Positions 46,086-57,848 of a stretch of DNA of 64,000 bases are shown piece after piece. The position numbers and the translations under genes were made by a program. The notes below the pieces were generated by a model. It saw only the letters and a program-made list of their open reading frames with translations. It did no database searches and had not been told where the DNA came from. Source of the stretch: Magicicada septendecula (taxonomy: Eukaryota; Arthropoda; Insecta; Hemiptera; Cicadidae); assembly GCA_034769895.1 (NCBI GenBank), contig CM068372.1, positions 370,283,258 through 370,347,257 on the forward strand. The letters are read 5' to 3'. Position 1 is the stretch's first letter; every line of letters starts with the position of its first letter.

Positions 46086-47887
46086 AATCAAATCAATTAT
46101 TCATTAATTCATTTTGAAACCTCTGAAGATACTGATACAGTCGGTGGAACGTGCGTTAGGTTAATTAAAATGATAAAAATTAGTACAATCTACTTGCGGA
46201 AGTAATTACAATTTGATAACATTAATACTTGTTGCGCATGCGCACTTATTTCTTGTAAATTAGATTTTAATTTTAGTAAATGTGAAACACACATAAACAT
46301 ACCCTTGCAGCTAATATATTGCAACAAAACACAGGATGATGATCTATGAATAAGACTATCAGAGCACTGATGACGGACATTAGCATGTTTCAGATTGATT
46401 TATGCAATTTTTGTCAATTAGCTTTAAGTTTTGTATTTAGTGATGGATAAGGACTTGTGATATACCAAATTGTTTGTAAATTTTTGCTCTATAATGTCAT
46501 GTACTTTGTGAATATGTGCGCGTTCGCGTGTGGTGAACCTTCGTTGTTATATCTTCCGCGTTAGTTATCCTATCGGCATGAGACTTAGACAGTGAATTAT
46601 TTATGAAAATAGCTACATTTTCTATATACTCTGTTGTTTTCAGCTATTTTTAAAAGTGTTTTTTTTTTTTTAGTAATTGAAAACTCAACTTTCCACGCTT
46701 ATCAATTGATGAGTAATAAAATTTCTAGATAAAATCAGAGCAGGCACTCGCAGATTATACAAAGATTCGCCTGCAACGCGTCTATCTTTTGTCCAATCTA
46801 CCACGTAGACAGTTGATTGACCAATCAGAAGCCCCTAGCCCCTAATTTTAGTCAGATCCGTCGGTTGTCATGTGTACTTCGGGGCAGTTCATCGAAAGCC
46901 GTTGCATAGTGAACGTGTGTTCTTCGTCAAGAGTTTTTCATGTTCGAACTGGTTTAATCTAGAGTAACTCTAAGTCTTGGGACTCTTTTCGAGTTTTTCG
47001 ATTAGAACCAAGCGGGTGAACTATCAATTATAATATATTAAATGCTATTACGTGTTAGTGGAAGATTTTCCGCTTAGGGAGATTTATCTACCGTGATAAA
47101 TCCTTATTAACGCGGAACACTTCAAGAATAGCCGGCAGGTGTAAGTAATATAGGCCTACACCGCTTTTAAAGAATATCGTCCTGAGTATCAATAATTAAT
47201 AATAACCAAATGCGAGCGAGAAAACTAACGTTTCGGAAAGTGACAATTTGTATGTGAAATCAGTATCAGTGTTATCAGCTGTTCGGCGAACTCCAGCGTG
47301 GAGAAAGAGAGTGTGAGAGCGGAGAGCGGCGGTCATTGCAGAGAGAGGAGCGTAGCAGCGGCGGAGCGAGCGACGTCACGCCTAGTGTAAAGGAATTCTA
47401 CGTTCAAGTAAAACTCACCAAAACTGAACTATATAAACTCTTTCATAATAAATAAAATACTATACATGACATTTTGTTCAATTTAAATATATCATATAAA
47501 CAATTATTTACTTGTGTGATAAATAAATAATTTTTCTACACCTCCAATATAGACTTGTGTATAATTTATACACACATAACTATCCTATGCGAAAATATTT
47601 ATTTGTATCGTCGCAATATATACCAATACGTACAGGCATATTTACAGGTATTTACTACTGGTAGGTACAGGTGTATTTACTAACTGAAAGTACAGGACAG
47701 AAATTAGAATGACATTTTTTTTTTGGTTGCTTCTAACGATGAAAAAATTTTGCAAAAACGTTCAGAATAAACTATATTATTTTTTAATCAAGATGCTGTT
47801 AGACTTAAACAATTGAAACTATTTATTTTAATAAAAAAATGTTTTTACTGCAAATTATGTTTTATTTGAATTTATTTAAAAAAATAT
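46086..47887. other. Non-coding DNA, no gene seen
   Basis: At 46133-46156 lies a Penelope-like 3' relic on the plus strand, same family as 679-713. At 46840-47390 the DNA is less AT-rich and 47280-47390 is CpG-rich (GCAGCGGCGGAGCGAGCGACG), which could be a promoter or 5' UTR, but no coding exon follows that I can support. Confidence 0.4.
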
Positions 47888-47983
47888 TGTTATGACGGTC
47901 TACTCGATCGTCGTAGGTACAGTGGAAACAAAATAAGTACAAGACACCAATTAAGTCACTAATCACACCTTTAATTTTTACAG

Positions 47984-50796
47984 CAGTGGCGGCTCGTGGA
48001 TTCGAGGATTGGTGAAGCAGAACCGGCGGCAGTCCCCCCCCCCCAATCATTTATGTGAATATGTTTGTTCCTGTTTTGGAATCATGAATAACATATGGAG
48101 ACAAAAGAAAAGTATGTTAATAAAATTTACAAATAAAGTAGTTAAAAATAGTAAGTACTTACAGGCTTGCATTTTATTTCTTGAACACAAGGTCAATTCT
48201 CCTCTCTTTCAAATATGCAAACTTGTCGATAATGTCGTCATAAAATGGTTGTACATTAATTAATTCGTTTAACAGTTCCTTTTCTATGGAAATTTTTGAT
48301 AAGTTAGTAAGTCTGTCCTCTGTCATTGTATTGCGCAGGTATGATTTTATTCTTTTTAAACAAGAAAAACTTCATTCTACGGAAACGCTTTTGGATGGAA
48401 TAGTTACTATTAAACAAAACAGTTTGTAAGCTTCTTTAAAGATGTTCCTGTTGACAGCTAAAAGTTCCATAAAATTTAGTGTTTCCATTTGTCTGTATTG
48501 CTTATCCTCATAAATAAGCTGTAATTCGTTTTTCAGTCTTTGGAAATCGGTAAACAGATTAGGGTAGCACACCTTTAAGTTACTTAATGCATCCGTGGGA
48601 AAGTTTTCAAAATACGTTACGAACTTTGAAGTATCCATTAATGTAACAAACTGAAGCTTTTCCATATCATTAAAACGTGTGGCTATTTGTACTGAAAGGT
48701 TATCTAAAATTTCATAATACAGAATTTTGTATTTTTCAAAAAGTTGATCTCGTGTGAGTGTAATTCTTTTCTGCCATTCATGGTATTCAGTTGGAACTGT
48801 TGTTTTTGAAGCAGCTAAATCGAAAATTTTCATAAATGCATCATCAGTTCTTTTGCTATTTATGAGTGTTTGCGTATTTTTAACTTGCGAGATACAGAAA
48901 TTAATGTCAAATGATTCTTTTGTAGCACATCGAAGAGAGCATCCGTGGCTCCAAAAATATCGTTAAAAACGACAACTAAAGCGTAAATTCAAAATCATTA
49001 AATTTATTTAAGAAGCCATCACTCTGCCTAATTGATGTTTGATCATAATTTGAATCGTTCACAATTTTAGTGAATACTTCTTTTAATGAATCCCATTCGT
49101 TATATATAGTAGGCTATTCACAATTTTGGAATTAGACTTCCATCGCGTAATAACGGAAGTAGGGATTCGTCTTCCAACGACTGTGTCTACTGCGTAAGTT
49201 CGCCTAGCAGAACTGTGGAAAAAAGACGGTAAACCGTTAACAGTTGCAAAAAATATCCGACATTGCGAAATGATGTTGCAGCTTTGTTGTAGCACTAGAT
49301 TCAACCGATGCGCCATGCAGTGAACAAAAACCGCTTGTGGCACTACTTCTTTGATTTTTGCCTGAAGACAATTTAATTCCCCTGACCATCAAAACACTGG
49401 GGAATAAGTTTTGATTTATAGTCAAATTTTTCGAGGGACTATAACACAACGTGAAACAGTGTGTCGGCAGTCCGACTGGAACTAACATCATAAAATCCCA
49501 AAAATCTTTCCACCAGCTTTCCTCCGGAAATAACGTATCTAATTATGATGCTACATTGAGATTTGTGGACATTGTCTGTTAAGCCGAACGTTGAATTGAA
49601 TAAAATGTACTATCTTCTATTTCCTTTGCGAAGTGCTCATCAATATATTGTGAAATGCAGTCAATTATTTCATTCCGAATAGTCTTAGAATTGCCGGCAA
49701 AGACGGGTAAGATTTTTTTATAGTGTTCTTGAATATTTACAGGGCTTATCGATACGAAGGTTTCTAGCAGTTCTTTAAAATTTCCGCGATTAATAGATGA
49801 TAACTCTTCGTGGTGACCGCGAAATGCTAATTCTTGTTTACCCAAGTAAAGAACTGCACGAATAGGAAGATGCATGAAATGTCTGTTAAGCCGAACGTTG
49901 TCATTGAAGTGTTTAATATACAACCTAGAATTTTCCTTCAAAGCATCCTCGATAGTACTTAAATTTTTCTTTAGTTTTGAAAAACTCAATGCACAAAGCA
50001 TGTGCTCAGAAGAACCTTCATGTTTGGAAAGAGCACGAGTAACGTTACCGAAATCATCAAAGCCGTTCTTATTCCACGCACTTGATTTAACACTAATAAT
50101 TAAGCAGGGCATACAAAAAAGTTTATTTAAATAATAACTGCCACACAACCACTCGAACGTTGAATACCAATTTTGTTTAAAGTTGCGATTGTACACCTTG
50201 TCCTTTATTTTTGCAACTTTATTTACTTTCAATATAGGCATAGGTTTTTAACAGCTTAAAAGTTCTTCTTATCATCATTATTCCATCTTGAAAATGGTGT
50301 TTCTAATAAAACACATACTGGGTCATATGAAGGAATCATTCTGTAAAAACTTCACACACGATCAAATACAATGAACAAAACAAACGCGCTGGATAGGTAA
50401 AGCACTGTATACGTACACAACTGAGAAACAACACGACACTGCTTCACGTGGGTGGGGGAACGCTGAGTACGGCTATACGTTGTCATGGCAACCGTCATAA
50501 ACCAAGCATTGTTAGTGACGTATTAACTGATGCAGTATACAAGTTGCAGAAAGCTGCTTCTACGGTCTCAGCGCTTTCCGCCACCAGTAGGCTTACGATC
50601 GCAGCGATGTCCAGCTTCTGTAACCTATTTCCATCGCGTGTAAATGTTATTTTAATTATTATACAGACGAAATTTAATTTAAAAAAATATTTTTAAACAC
50701 AAAATTGAAAATAATTTTGTGTAAAAAGAAACACACTGAACCAGTTATTTTAGGTGAAGCAGCGCTTCACCTGCGTCACCTGACGAGCCGCCACTG
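47984..50796 (-). mobile_element. hAT transposon with decayed transposase
   Basis: 2813 bp with a 14-bp perfect terminal inverted repeat, CAGTGGCGGCTCGT...ACGAGCCGCCACTG. It is flanked by exact 8-bp duplications TTTTACAG (47976-47983 and 50797-50804). The intact other LTR of the host gypsy element has a single TTTTACAG at the matching place, a perfect empty-site proof. Subterminal GGTGAAGC repeats occur near both ends. The transposase is on the minus strand and broken. Confidence 0.96.
48280..50241 (-). pseudogene. hAT transposase, TTF zinc-finger type, broken
   Basis: Starts at ATG 50241 and stays open for 220 codons. The first half has W-CGSYYLNKLFCMPCLI and ALSKHEGSSEH, the Cys and His residues of a TTF-type zinc finger, followed by the start of the catalytic fold. 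After a stop at about 49580 the frame shifts repeatedly through 49491-49083 (for example VGRRIPTSVITRWKS). It reopens for 153 codons at 48833-48372 with the C-terminal domain. There KLFCLIVTIPSKSVSVE is followed by a stop, then SFSCLKRIKSYLRNTM, the hATC dimerisation motif. The stop replaces the usual Arg (CGA to TGA would do it). The family resembles transposases related to vertebrate zinc-finger MYM-type proteins. Not functional. Confidence 0.8.
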
Positions 50797-51258
50797 TTTT
50801 ACAGTTAAACAGTTCGTAATTAACAACACGGTCTCTACAATAAATCAAGTAAAAATTGTTCACTCGCAACAAAATGTCACTACTATTAAACACAATTGTA
50901 TTACAATAAATTGTAATTATACTGCCCGATTATAAAACGCAACACTTCACTAATAACCACCTGACCGTACAGTAATAACTCGAACCGCTCTGTAAATATA
51001 TCGCACTAATACTGACTTGAACGTCGTTGAGTACTGGTATTTATAGCCAGTCGAATATCTAGACGATTCCTAATTGCGTCTTAGCGTCCGTATGAACTAG
51101 ACCTACGTAATTAACTGCGGCCTTGACACAGTCCGCACGGCTGGCGGATCGAGAACTGTCTCGCAAATGCGTCTACAAGCACGTATGCCACACGCTTACA
51201 TTCCGGATCTCTCTGGAATGGTCGATAAACACGTAGATTGTTCTGTGACGTCGTAACA

Positions 51259-51272
51259 CTACCTCCTCCTTA
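51259..51272 (-). promoter_or_regulatory. Polypurine tract of gypsy element
   Basis: On the minus strand AAGGAGGAGGTAG directly precedes the 3' LTR, as expected for plus-strand DNA priming. Confidence 0.8.
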
Positions 51273-51328
51273 AACCTGTTCGTCCCGAACTGGCAAACCG
51301 TCTCGAACGTTGTACTTAGCCAGGCGAT

Positions 51329-52776
51329 CTAGGTGGACGACCTTGAACTTTCGCTGCCCTCCTGTTGAATCCGATAAACAACATCGTTAATTCTTTTTTT
51401 CACAGTGTAGGGTCCTTCCCAGTGAGACTGAAGCTTAGGTGAGCGACCACGACGGCGCTTTGGATTGAACAACCAGACCTGATCTCCTTCTTGGAAACCC
51501 ACATTATTGATGCGAATGTCATAACGAGTGTTCATTTTATCAATGGAAATCTTCAGCCGTCCTCTTACCAAGCGATTCATTTCTCGCAGTTGGTTTTCTA
51601 ATTGCGAGGAATAGTTCTGCGGCTCTTGGGACTGAGTCTCAGGTGATCCGAACATTAAGTCCCCAGGAAGACGAATCTCCTTCCCAAACACCAATTTTGC
51701 TGGAGTCATGCCGGTTGTGTCGTGTACTGATGATCTATACGCCATGAGTAATAGTGGTATACGTTGGTCCCAGTCTGTTTGGTTCTCGTCAACAACCTTC
51801 GAAAGATGCTGCTAAAGTGTCCTACTGAATCTCTCAACCATCCCGTCCGACTGAGGATGCAGAGGCGTTGTCCTGGTCTTTCGAATTCCGAGTAGACGGC
51901 ATAATTCTTTAAACACTCCTGATTTTAAATTACTCCCTAGATCCGTATGGATTTCCATAGGGGCTCCATAACGGCAACAGAAGTTGTGAACTAACTGCTT
52001 TGCCACAGTGGTAACCTCCTGATTTGGAATTGCGTAGGCTTCCACCCACTTAGTAAAGTAGTCACCTACAACCATGATGTACCGGTTTCCATCGTCAGTA
52101 ACTGGGAATGGTCCAGCAATGTCTACGGCAATTCTCTCGAAAGGCAGTCCAACGTTATACTATCTCATTTTCCCCTGCTTCTGGTTTGTGGGCCCTTGCT
52201 TGCAGCACATATTTCACACGTCCGAACCCATTCCTCTACGTCGTGGCGAAGATGAACCCAATAAAATCGCTTCCGTATTTTGTCAAGGGTTTTGTTAACG
52301 CCAAGATGGCCTCCAGATGTTCCATCATGCATCTCCTTCAAAACAGACTGCATTTTACTTCGAGGAACTATCAACTGCATGACCATGTCTCGTGCCTCTG
52401 CACTTTCCCAAGCTATTTTCAGCAATCCGTTTTCTAAGGTGAGAGATTCCCATTGTGTCCAGTAGCCCTTCAGCACTTCGGTACCATGGCAGATATCTTG
52501 CCAATCCGGGCGGCGACCTTCCTCTTTTGCTGCCAAGATCGGTCCAATGTCTTCATCAGTCATCTGTTCTTGTCGACAGTCTTGTGTTGTCCAGCCGTCA
52601 GCCAAGAAATCTACAGTGATGGCTTGAACATGTTCGCTTGAGTTTTGTTCTTCCTTCCTGTGGCAATGCCGGCAGTCTTCCGGGCACGGTCTTCGTGATA
52701 AGCCATCTGCATTACCATGAAGGCGCCCCCGCCGATGTTGTACCTTGAAGTTGTACTTTGCAGACGTTCGAGCCAC
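51329..52776 (-). pseudogene. Gypsy integrase, broken
   Basis: The minus strand carries the N-terminal HHCC zinc-binding region near 52330-52200 (HLGVNKTLDKIRKRFYW, then CEICAASKG). The DDE core follows at 52075-51812 (GDYFTKWVEAY with the first Asp; HTDLGSNLKSG, where DQGSN is usual; SDGMVERFSRTL with the Glu). The C-terminal part lies at 51745-51329 (MAYRSSVHDTTGMTPA, then LFNPKRRRGRSPKLQ, then HWEGPYTV). The frame is broken between zinc finger and core and again near 51800. The codons upstream to 52776 contain the RNase H end and linker (HRRGRLHGNADGLSRR). Confidence 0.85.
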
Positions 52777-53148
52777 CTTGCCAACTGCCCTTCCGGATTT
52801 TTAAACCTCAAGAGCCATGCAAGCGCGGCATGGTTGGTACGTAGTGAAAACTCTCTCCCATAGAGTTATTTATGGAAGTGCTCCAAAGCTCTGACAATTG
52901 CCAACAACTCTCCTTGTAACACAATAATTTCTCTCTGGTCTAGAAAGCGTCTTGCTGTAATACGCTATTAATCGTTCTTCACCGTTCTGCAGTTAAGACA
53001 AAACTGCTCCTAGACCAGTATTGCTTGCGTCTGTGTCTACGATGTACTTCCCTTCGGAAGCTGTAAAAGCGAGAATTGGCTGCGAACATAATGCAATCTT
53101 CAAAGTCCTAAATGCTTGGTCACATTCTCTCGACCACTGGAAGTTTCG
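52777..53148 (-). pseudogene. Gypsy RNase H region, broken
   Basis: In shifting minus-strand frames one reads FTASEGKYIVDTDASNTGLG near 53060 (the catalytic TDAS motif), ERLIAYYSKTLS near 52960 and RNYCVTRR near 52930. Order and spacing match the RNase H domain following gypsy RT. Stops and shifts prevent a continuous frame. Confidence 0.75.
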
Positions 53149-54231
53149 TTAATTTTCCGTTAGCTCATGTAATGGTTTAGCAATAGTAGCGAAGCATTTC
53201 ACAAAATGTCGGTAATATGAGCATAACCCCAGGAAACTCCGAACTTCGTGTTTACTCTTCGGAACTGGCCAGTCTCTTACGGTGTCTACTTTATTAGGAT
53301 CCATGCTAACACCCGATGCCGAAACCAGATTGTCCAGATACTGTACTTCCTTCTGGAATAGAGAACATTTCTTCGGACTCAGCTTCAGTTGTGCACCGTG
53401 AATTCTAGTTAGAACTTCCTTAAGGTTTTCCAAATGGTCTTCGAAAGTCTTCCCGATCACTATGACATCGTCTAAGTAAACAAAGCAAGTTTTCCACGTC
53501 AGGCCTCGGAGTATCAGGTTCATCAATCTCTCAAATGTTGCCGGTGCATTACAGAGTCCAAATGGCATGACGTTAAATTGGAATAAACCACTTGGGGTCG
53601 AGAAAGCGGTCTTTTCCTTGTCTTCTTGATGAAGACCCACTTGCCAATATCCACTCTTCAGGTCCAATGTGGAAAACCACTGTGCTCCGGACAACGTGTC
53701 GAGTGTATCGTCAACGCGAGGTAATGGATACCAGTCTTTCTTTGTAACGTCATTTAACCTCCGGTAGTCTACGCAGAAACGCAATCCACCATCCTTCTTC
53801 GTTACCAGCACTACAGAAGAAAAACAAGCACTTGACGAAGATTCGATAACTCCCTCTGTCAACATATCCTATACTAACCGAGACATTTCCTCTTGTTTAG
53901 ATAATGGAGACCTTCGAGGAGGTTGGCGTATCGGTGTTGTGTCCCCGGTATTGATGCGATGTTGCACAAGGGAGGTTCTTCCCAGTGACTGTCCCCGAAC
54001 TGCAAAACAATCTTTGAATTCGTGTAAAAACTGTCTGAGTTCTTTTACCTCACCACTTGAGAGGTCGTTAGAAGATCTGTTCAATAATTCTTGCAGTTCC
54101 TCTGGTAATTTGGAATTATCCGAAGCACTGGATCTTCGTTGCGTCATTCCGGCTACCCAGGCCACAGGAGTCAATTTGCCTAGGAACGTATTGCTTTGTA
54201 AAGTGATAGCTTGATCCAAAATATTCACCAC
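53149..54231 (-). pseudogene. Gypsy reverse transcriptase, nearly open
   Basis: The segment 54231-53869 holds the pre-RT linker (RTSLVQHRINTGDTTPIRQP). After one stop the RT runs open from 53865 to 53149. It includes LVTKKDGGLRFCVDYRRLN, WFSTLDLKSGYWQV with the first catalytic Asp, FNVMPFGLCNAPATFERLM and FVYLDDVIVIGKT with the catalytic YLDD near 53480. It ends with FLGLCSYYRHFV. All RT blocks are recognisable, so this is the best preserved coding part of the element. The single stop separates linker from RT. Confidence 0.9.
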
Positions 54232-54267
54232 TCTAATAGGTACATTTCCGGTTTCGTCAGGTTTTAC

Positions 54268-54840
54268 TTAACTTCTGGCAATTAGTAGGCCCGGTGTGCT
54301 GACTACCTGGGGTTCGAATATAGAGGACTGGTTGCCCCTAGTATCTACCTCGGTTCTAACCATGATGATCTTTTCGGAGTTTGGCGGAACAGTTACGGCC
54401 ACTTGGTTTATGACGTTCATCGATTTTTCTGCTGTCGTCATTGTTGATAGCATTACCTCTTCGCCTCCGATTCTCAAGACATTGTTCTTGAAGTCGACTA
54501 TAAATCCGTATGCGTTCACACCAAGAATTGCTTCATAGACAATGTCTGCAACAAGTACTTGATGATTAAACTCAAGTCGACCGTGGCGTAGGTGTATCTC
54601 CACTTTTCCATACACTTTTACAGGCCGTCCAGTAGCTGTTCGTAAGCTGCAAGAGCACCAGATTGGCTTGAGATCTTTCACCACGTCGGGGCGTACAATA
54701 GAAATTGTTGCGCCTGTGTCAACTGTAATCGAGGTTGGCCTTTCTTGAACAAATCCGGTAACTACCAAGCTCCCACTGATTTTCTGAAGTGTAGAAATTG
54801 CGTATTGTCTAGGGGCTTCGTTCCTCCAGTTAGTCAGCAC
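54268..54840 (-). pseudogene. Gypsy aspartic protease region
   Basis: A 190-codon minus-strand frame. SITVDTGATISIVRPD near 54720 contains the DTGA active site of retroviral-type proteases, and ILGVNAYGFIVD near 54530 is the ILG.D(A/F) flap-side block with Asn in place of Asp. It is separated from gag and RT by stops at about 54841 and 54267. Confidence 0.85.
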
Positions 54841-54857
54841 ACGCCCCGTTATACCGA

Positions 54858-56082
54858 CTATTGCTCTTTTCCCTGCTGCTGAATTCTAACCCGACAATCT
54901 CGTTGTAGATGTCCAGGTTTCCCACATCTATAACACTTCGGTCTTCCATTCTTTCTTATTTTATTCTGTGGCGCCGACCGTCGAGTCTCTGTTCCTTGTT
55001 CTTCTTCCTCATCGTCTGTGGCGTCGCGATCTTTTAGCGCGCGCACTTTATGACTTGTCTAACCAGACGCTGATTTGGCGGCCTCAAATTGCAAACCATG
55101 TACCAGGGCGTCCGCACTGTTCTGGTGTCTTGGCATTCGTAATACTTGCTGTAGTTCGTTATCTCGGACAGCGGCAGTAAATGTCTGCATCGCAAAACTC
55201 GTTCGAAAATCTTCTGGCGCTTCAGGATAGGCCAGTCTAATTAGTCTGTCGATACTTGCTTCAAACTCTTGAAGGCTCTCCCCGGAATGTTGTCGCCATG
55301 CTCTCAACTGGGCGCAGCATACATCTCGCAAATGTTTATCACCATACCTTAATTGTAGAGCTTATATCAATTCGGCATATGTGTTTTTGCTGTCAGGTGG
55401 CACTTTCTGTAGTAATTCCGCCGCAGGTCCTTTTAATGCAAGCACGAGTGAAACAGCCTTGTCATTCTCTGTCCAATTATTTGCGCATGCAGCAGTATCA
55501 AATTGGCGGAGGTACGTTGCCCAGTGACTGCTTCTGTCAAAGGTTGGAGCTTTGACATGAACTGTCCTTACTGCAGGCAAAGTTACTTTCTCTATTGGCT
55601 TATTTTCTGCGACTTTTTCTGTCTTTATCATTGGTACAGTCTGTTCAGAAAATTGTTTTGGTTGCATCTTCAGGCACTGCTCAACTTCATTTTTAATCTG
55701 CTCTTTTATATTTGTAATCGAGTCTTCTATTTTTGTTGACATAGCTTTTCCACACTCAAGACAGATTTTTCTACTTCAGCTATTTTATTTGACATGGATA
55801 AAATTCTACATCAGATATTCTGGTAATTTGATTGTTAAGCTCACCTCGTAATTCACCTACGTCACCACGTAGGAGACCCAATTCTGCTGTAGTATGTTCT
55901 TGCATTTGCTTTTGCTCTTGAATTAACGCTTTGATGTCATCTGCTTCCTGGTTCCGTTCCTCTGTCTCCTGCAGGAGGGTTTTCTGTCTCGCTTCCGCTT
56001 TCTCGTCTTGTCGTTTTTCTGCTTCTTCCTGTGTCTGCCGCAGCAGTGTTTGTAAAGCTTCCATCATCTGACTGGGATCCAT
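54858..56082 (-). pseudogene. Gypsy gag, broken into four frames
   Basis: Begins at ATG 56082 with MDPSQMMEALQTLLRQ and a glutamate/glutamine-rich predicted coiled coil. It continues in shifted frames at 55742-55362 (FDRSSHWATYLRQFD, then ALKGPAAELLQ) and 55331-55059 (RAWRQHSGESLQEFEASIDR). It ends with CYRCGKPGHLQRDC near 54930, a C-x2-C-x4-H-x4-C zinc knuckle that binds RNA. The leader between primer site and ATG is about 70 bp. At least three frame interruptions. Confidence 0.85.
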
Positions 56083-56152
56083 GTTTACCTATTAATTACG
56101 AATTACACTCGTCTTGTACAAAGTGTCCACTGTTTCCACTGTTAACCGTTCT

Positions 56153-56170
56153 ATCCCAGTTCTGACACCA
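56153..56170 (-). promoter_or_regulatory. Primer-binding site of gypsy element
   Basis: One base inside the 5' LTR the minus strand reads TGGTGTCAGAACTGGGAT. The 3' end of animal leucine tRNAs commonly reads CTGACACCA, so a tRNA-Leu primer is likely. Confidence 0.65.
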
Positions 56171-56171
56171 C

Positions 56172-56699
56172 TGTTACGACGGTCTACTCGATCGTCGTAG
56201 GTGCAGTGGAAACAAAATAAGTACAAGACACCAATTAAGTCACTAATCACACCTTTAATTTTTACAGTTAAACAGTTCGTAATTAACAACACGGTCTCTA
56301 CAACAAATCAAATAAAAATTGTTCACTCGCAACAAAATGTCACTAGTATTAAACACAATTGTATTACAATAAATTGTAATTATACCCCCGATTATAAAAC
56401 GCAACACTTCACTAATAACCACTCGAACCGCTCTGTAATTAATATATCGCACTAATACTGACTTGAACGACGTTGAGTACTGGTTTTTGTAGCCAGTCGA
56501 ATATCTAGACGATTCCTAATTGCGTCTTAGCGTCCGTATGAACTACGTAATTAACTGCGGCCTTGACACAGTCCGCACGGCTGGCGGCATCGAGAACTAT
56601 CCCGCAAATGCGTTTACAAGCACGTACGCCACACGTTTACATTCTGGATCTCTCTGGAACGTTCGATAAACACGTAGATTGTTCTGTGACGTCGTAACA
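56172..56699 (-). repeat. 5' LTR of gypsy element
   Basis: 528 bp, intact, ends TGTTACGACG and CGTCGTAACA. It contains the undisturbed TTTTACAG site that the hAT element used in the other LTR. Confidence 0.93.
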
Positions 56700-57836
56700 A
56701 TATAATATAGATACGCGCTTACTTAAATTTGAAATATAAGTTTTCATTTACATGAACTATTTAATTAAAAAAATGTATTAGAAACCAGACATGAAGATAT
56801 TAAAAAATGTATAAAGTACCAACACATTAACCACGCTTGTGTCACATGCGTGAGTACATATGGCGTTTCAGTGTCAGGAGACCTCTACACTCGCAAGGGT
56901 AGGCACTTACCTAAACCTCTTAAAAAGCGATAAAGTATACAACAGCGTAAAACTCGTTACTGGTCGAACTACAGGTTCGTGGGGTTTGCGATAAGTTTAT
57001 TTTTACATGAGCAATATTTTAATTCTCTGAGCAAGTTTTTCAATTATTGTTTTAAAATAAAGTGCTGGCTGCCAGTACAAGTTTTTAACTTGACAAAACC
57101 AGTAGTTTCTCTGTAAAAAAAAAAACGGAGTTTCTATTGTACGCTAAAAACGACGCCCAGCGTTTGGCGTTTGGCCAAGTCAGCCGGTAGCTTGTAGCCT
57201 GTGCTGCAGCAGCGTTTGTTGGGTTGCGGAGTAGAGCGGCGGCGTTGTATTTAATGTTGACTGCTTTTTAGCGTCTGTCATAATGACTTTACTAATTAGC
57301 CCGTTCTCATACCACAAGGTTGTTAATAATTTATACTGTGTTATTTAATTTAGGAACAAGATTTGTTGATTAAATAGTAGTTCACTCAAATTAGATAGAT
57401 ATTTCAATGCACGTGAGTAAATTGTATATTGTACATAAATACAATAAATATCAACTTCAAATTAACCTAGAACCTACTGCAGTATACGTTGGCTGATGTT
57501 AATTAGACATAACAGATTCAGACAGTATAATATTAAAGTCTGCATCAGACAATCAAAATGTGTGTAGGTGCTACCCATACTAAGTTGCGAAGCGTACATA
57601 TACAGTACTCTACGTAAATGCCCCATCCGTGGTGATAGTAAACATTATTGTTGTTAAATTCACTAATTTTTCTACAGTCAGTGCATCACCTCCAACCGCT
57701 TAGTGCGGCTCTGCTACAGCATCTTATTCCTCATGTAGTTTCTTGTTACTGAAGAATTATTAGTGAAACCATGCAGTCTATAACGTTTGCACAGAAATTG
57801 GATATATTTTTTTAAATGCTGACCTACATCGTTAAC
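56700..57836. other. No recognisable gene
   Basis: AT-rich except a patch at 57140-57280 with GCGGCGGCG-like sequence. No coding or RNA signal identified. Confidence 0.4.
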
Positions 57837-57848
57837 GTCTAATTTAAA

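Larger units (their letters stand above)
47888..51258 (-). repeat. 3' LTR of gypsy element, split by a hAT insert
   Basis: Pieces 47888-47983 and 50805-51258 (550 bp together) align with the 528-bp 5' LTR. It has about 20 bp extra near 50965 and 6 bp extra near 51100. The first ten and last ten bases form an inverted repeat, TGTTACGACG/CGTCGTAACA, with one change here (TGTTATGACG). Confidence 0.92.
47888..56699 (-). mobile_element. Gypsy-type LTR retrotransposon, degenerate
   Basis: Minus-strand element with LTRs TGTTA...TAACA at both ends (5' LTR 56172-56699; 3' LTR 47888-51258, split by a hAT element). ATAT occurs on both sides (47884-47887 and 56700-56703) as a 4-bp target duplication. 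The interior encodes, in order, gag with a zinc knuckle, aspartic protease, RT, RNase H and integrase, the gypsy order. No envelope gene is seen. Without the hAT insert it is about 6.0 kb. By eye the LTRs differ at about twenty sites plus several indels, so the insertion is old, consistent with the broken frames. Confidence 0.93.

Noticed and set aside
46360..46395. CTGATGACGGACATTAGCATG as another hammerhead core
   Set aside because: The second half reads GTTTC instead of GAAAC, so the core is not there.
55503..55739. Plus-strand frames over the gypsy element
   Set aside because: They are antisense shadows of gag and pol on the minus strand.
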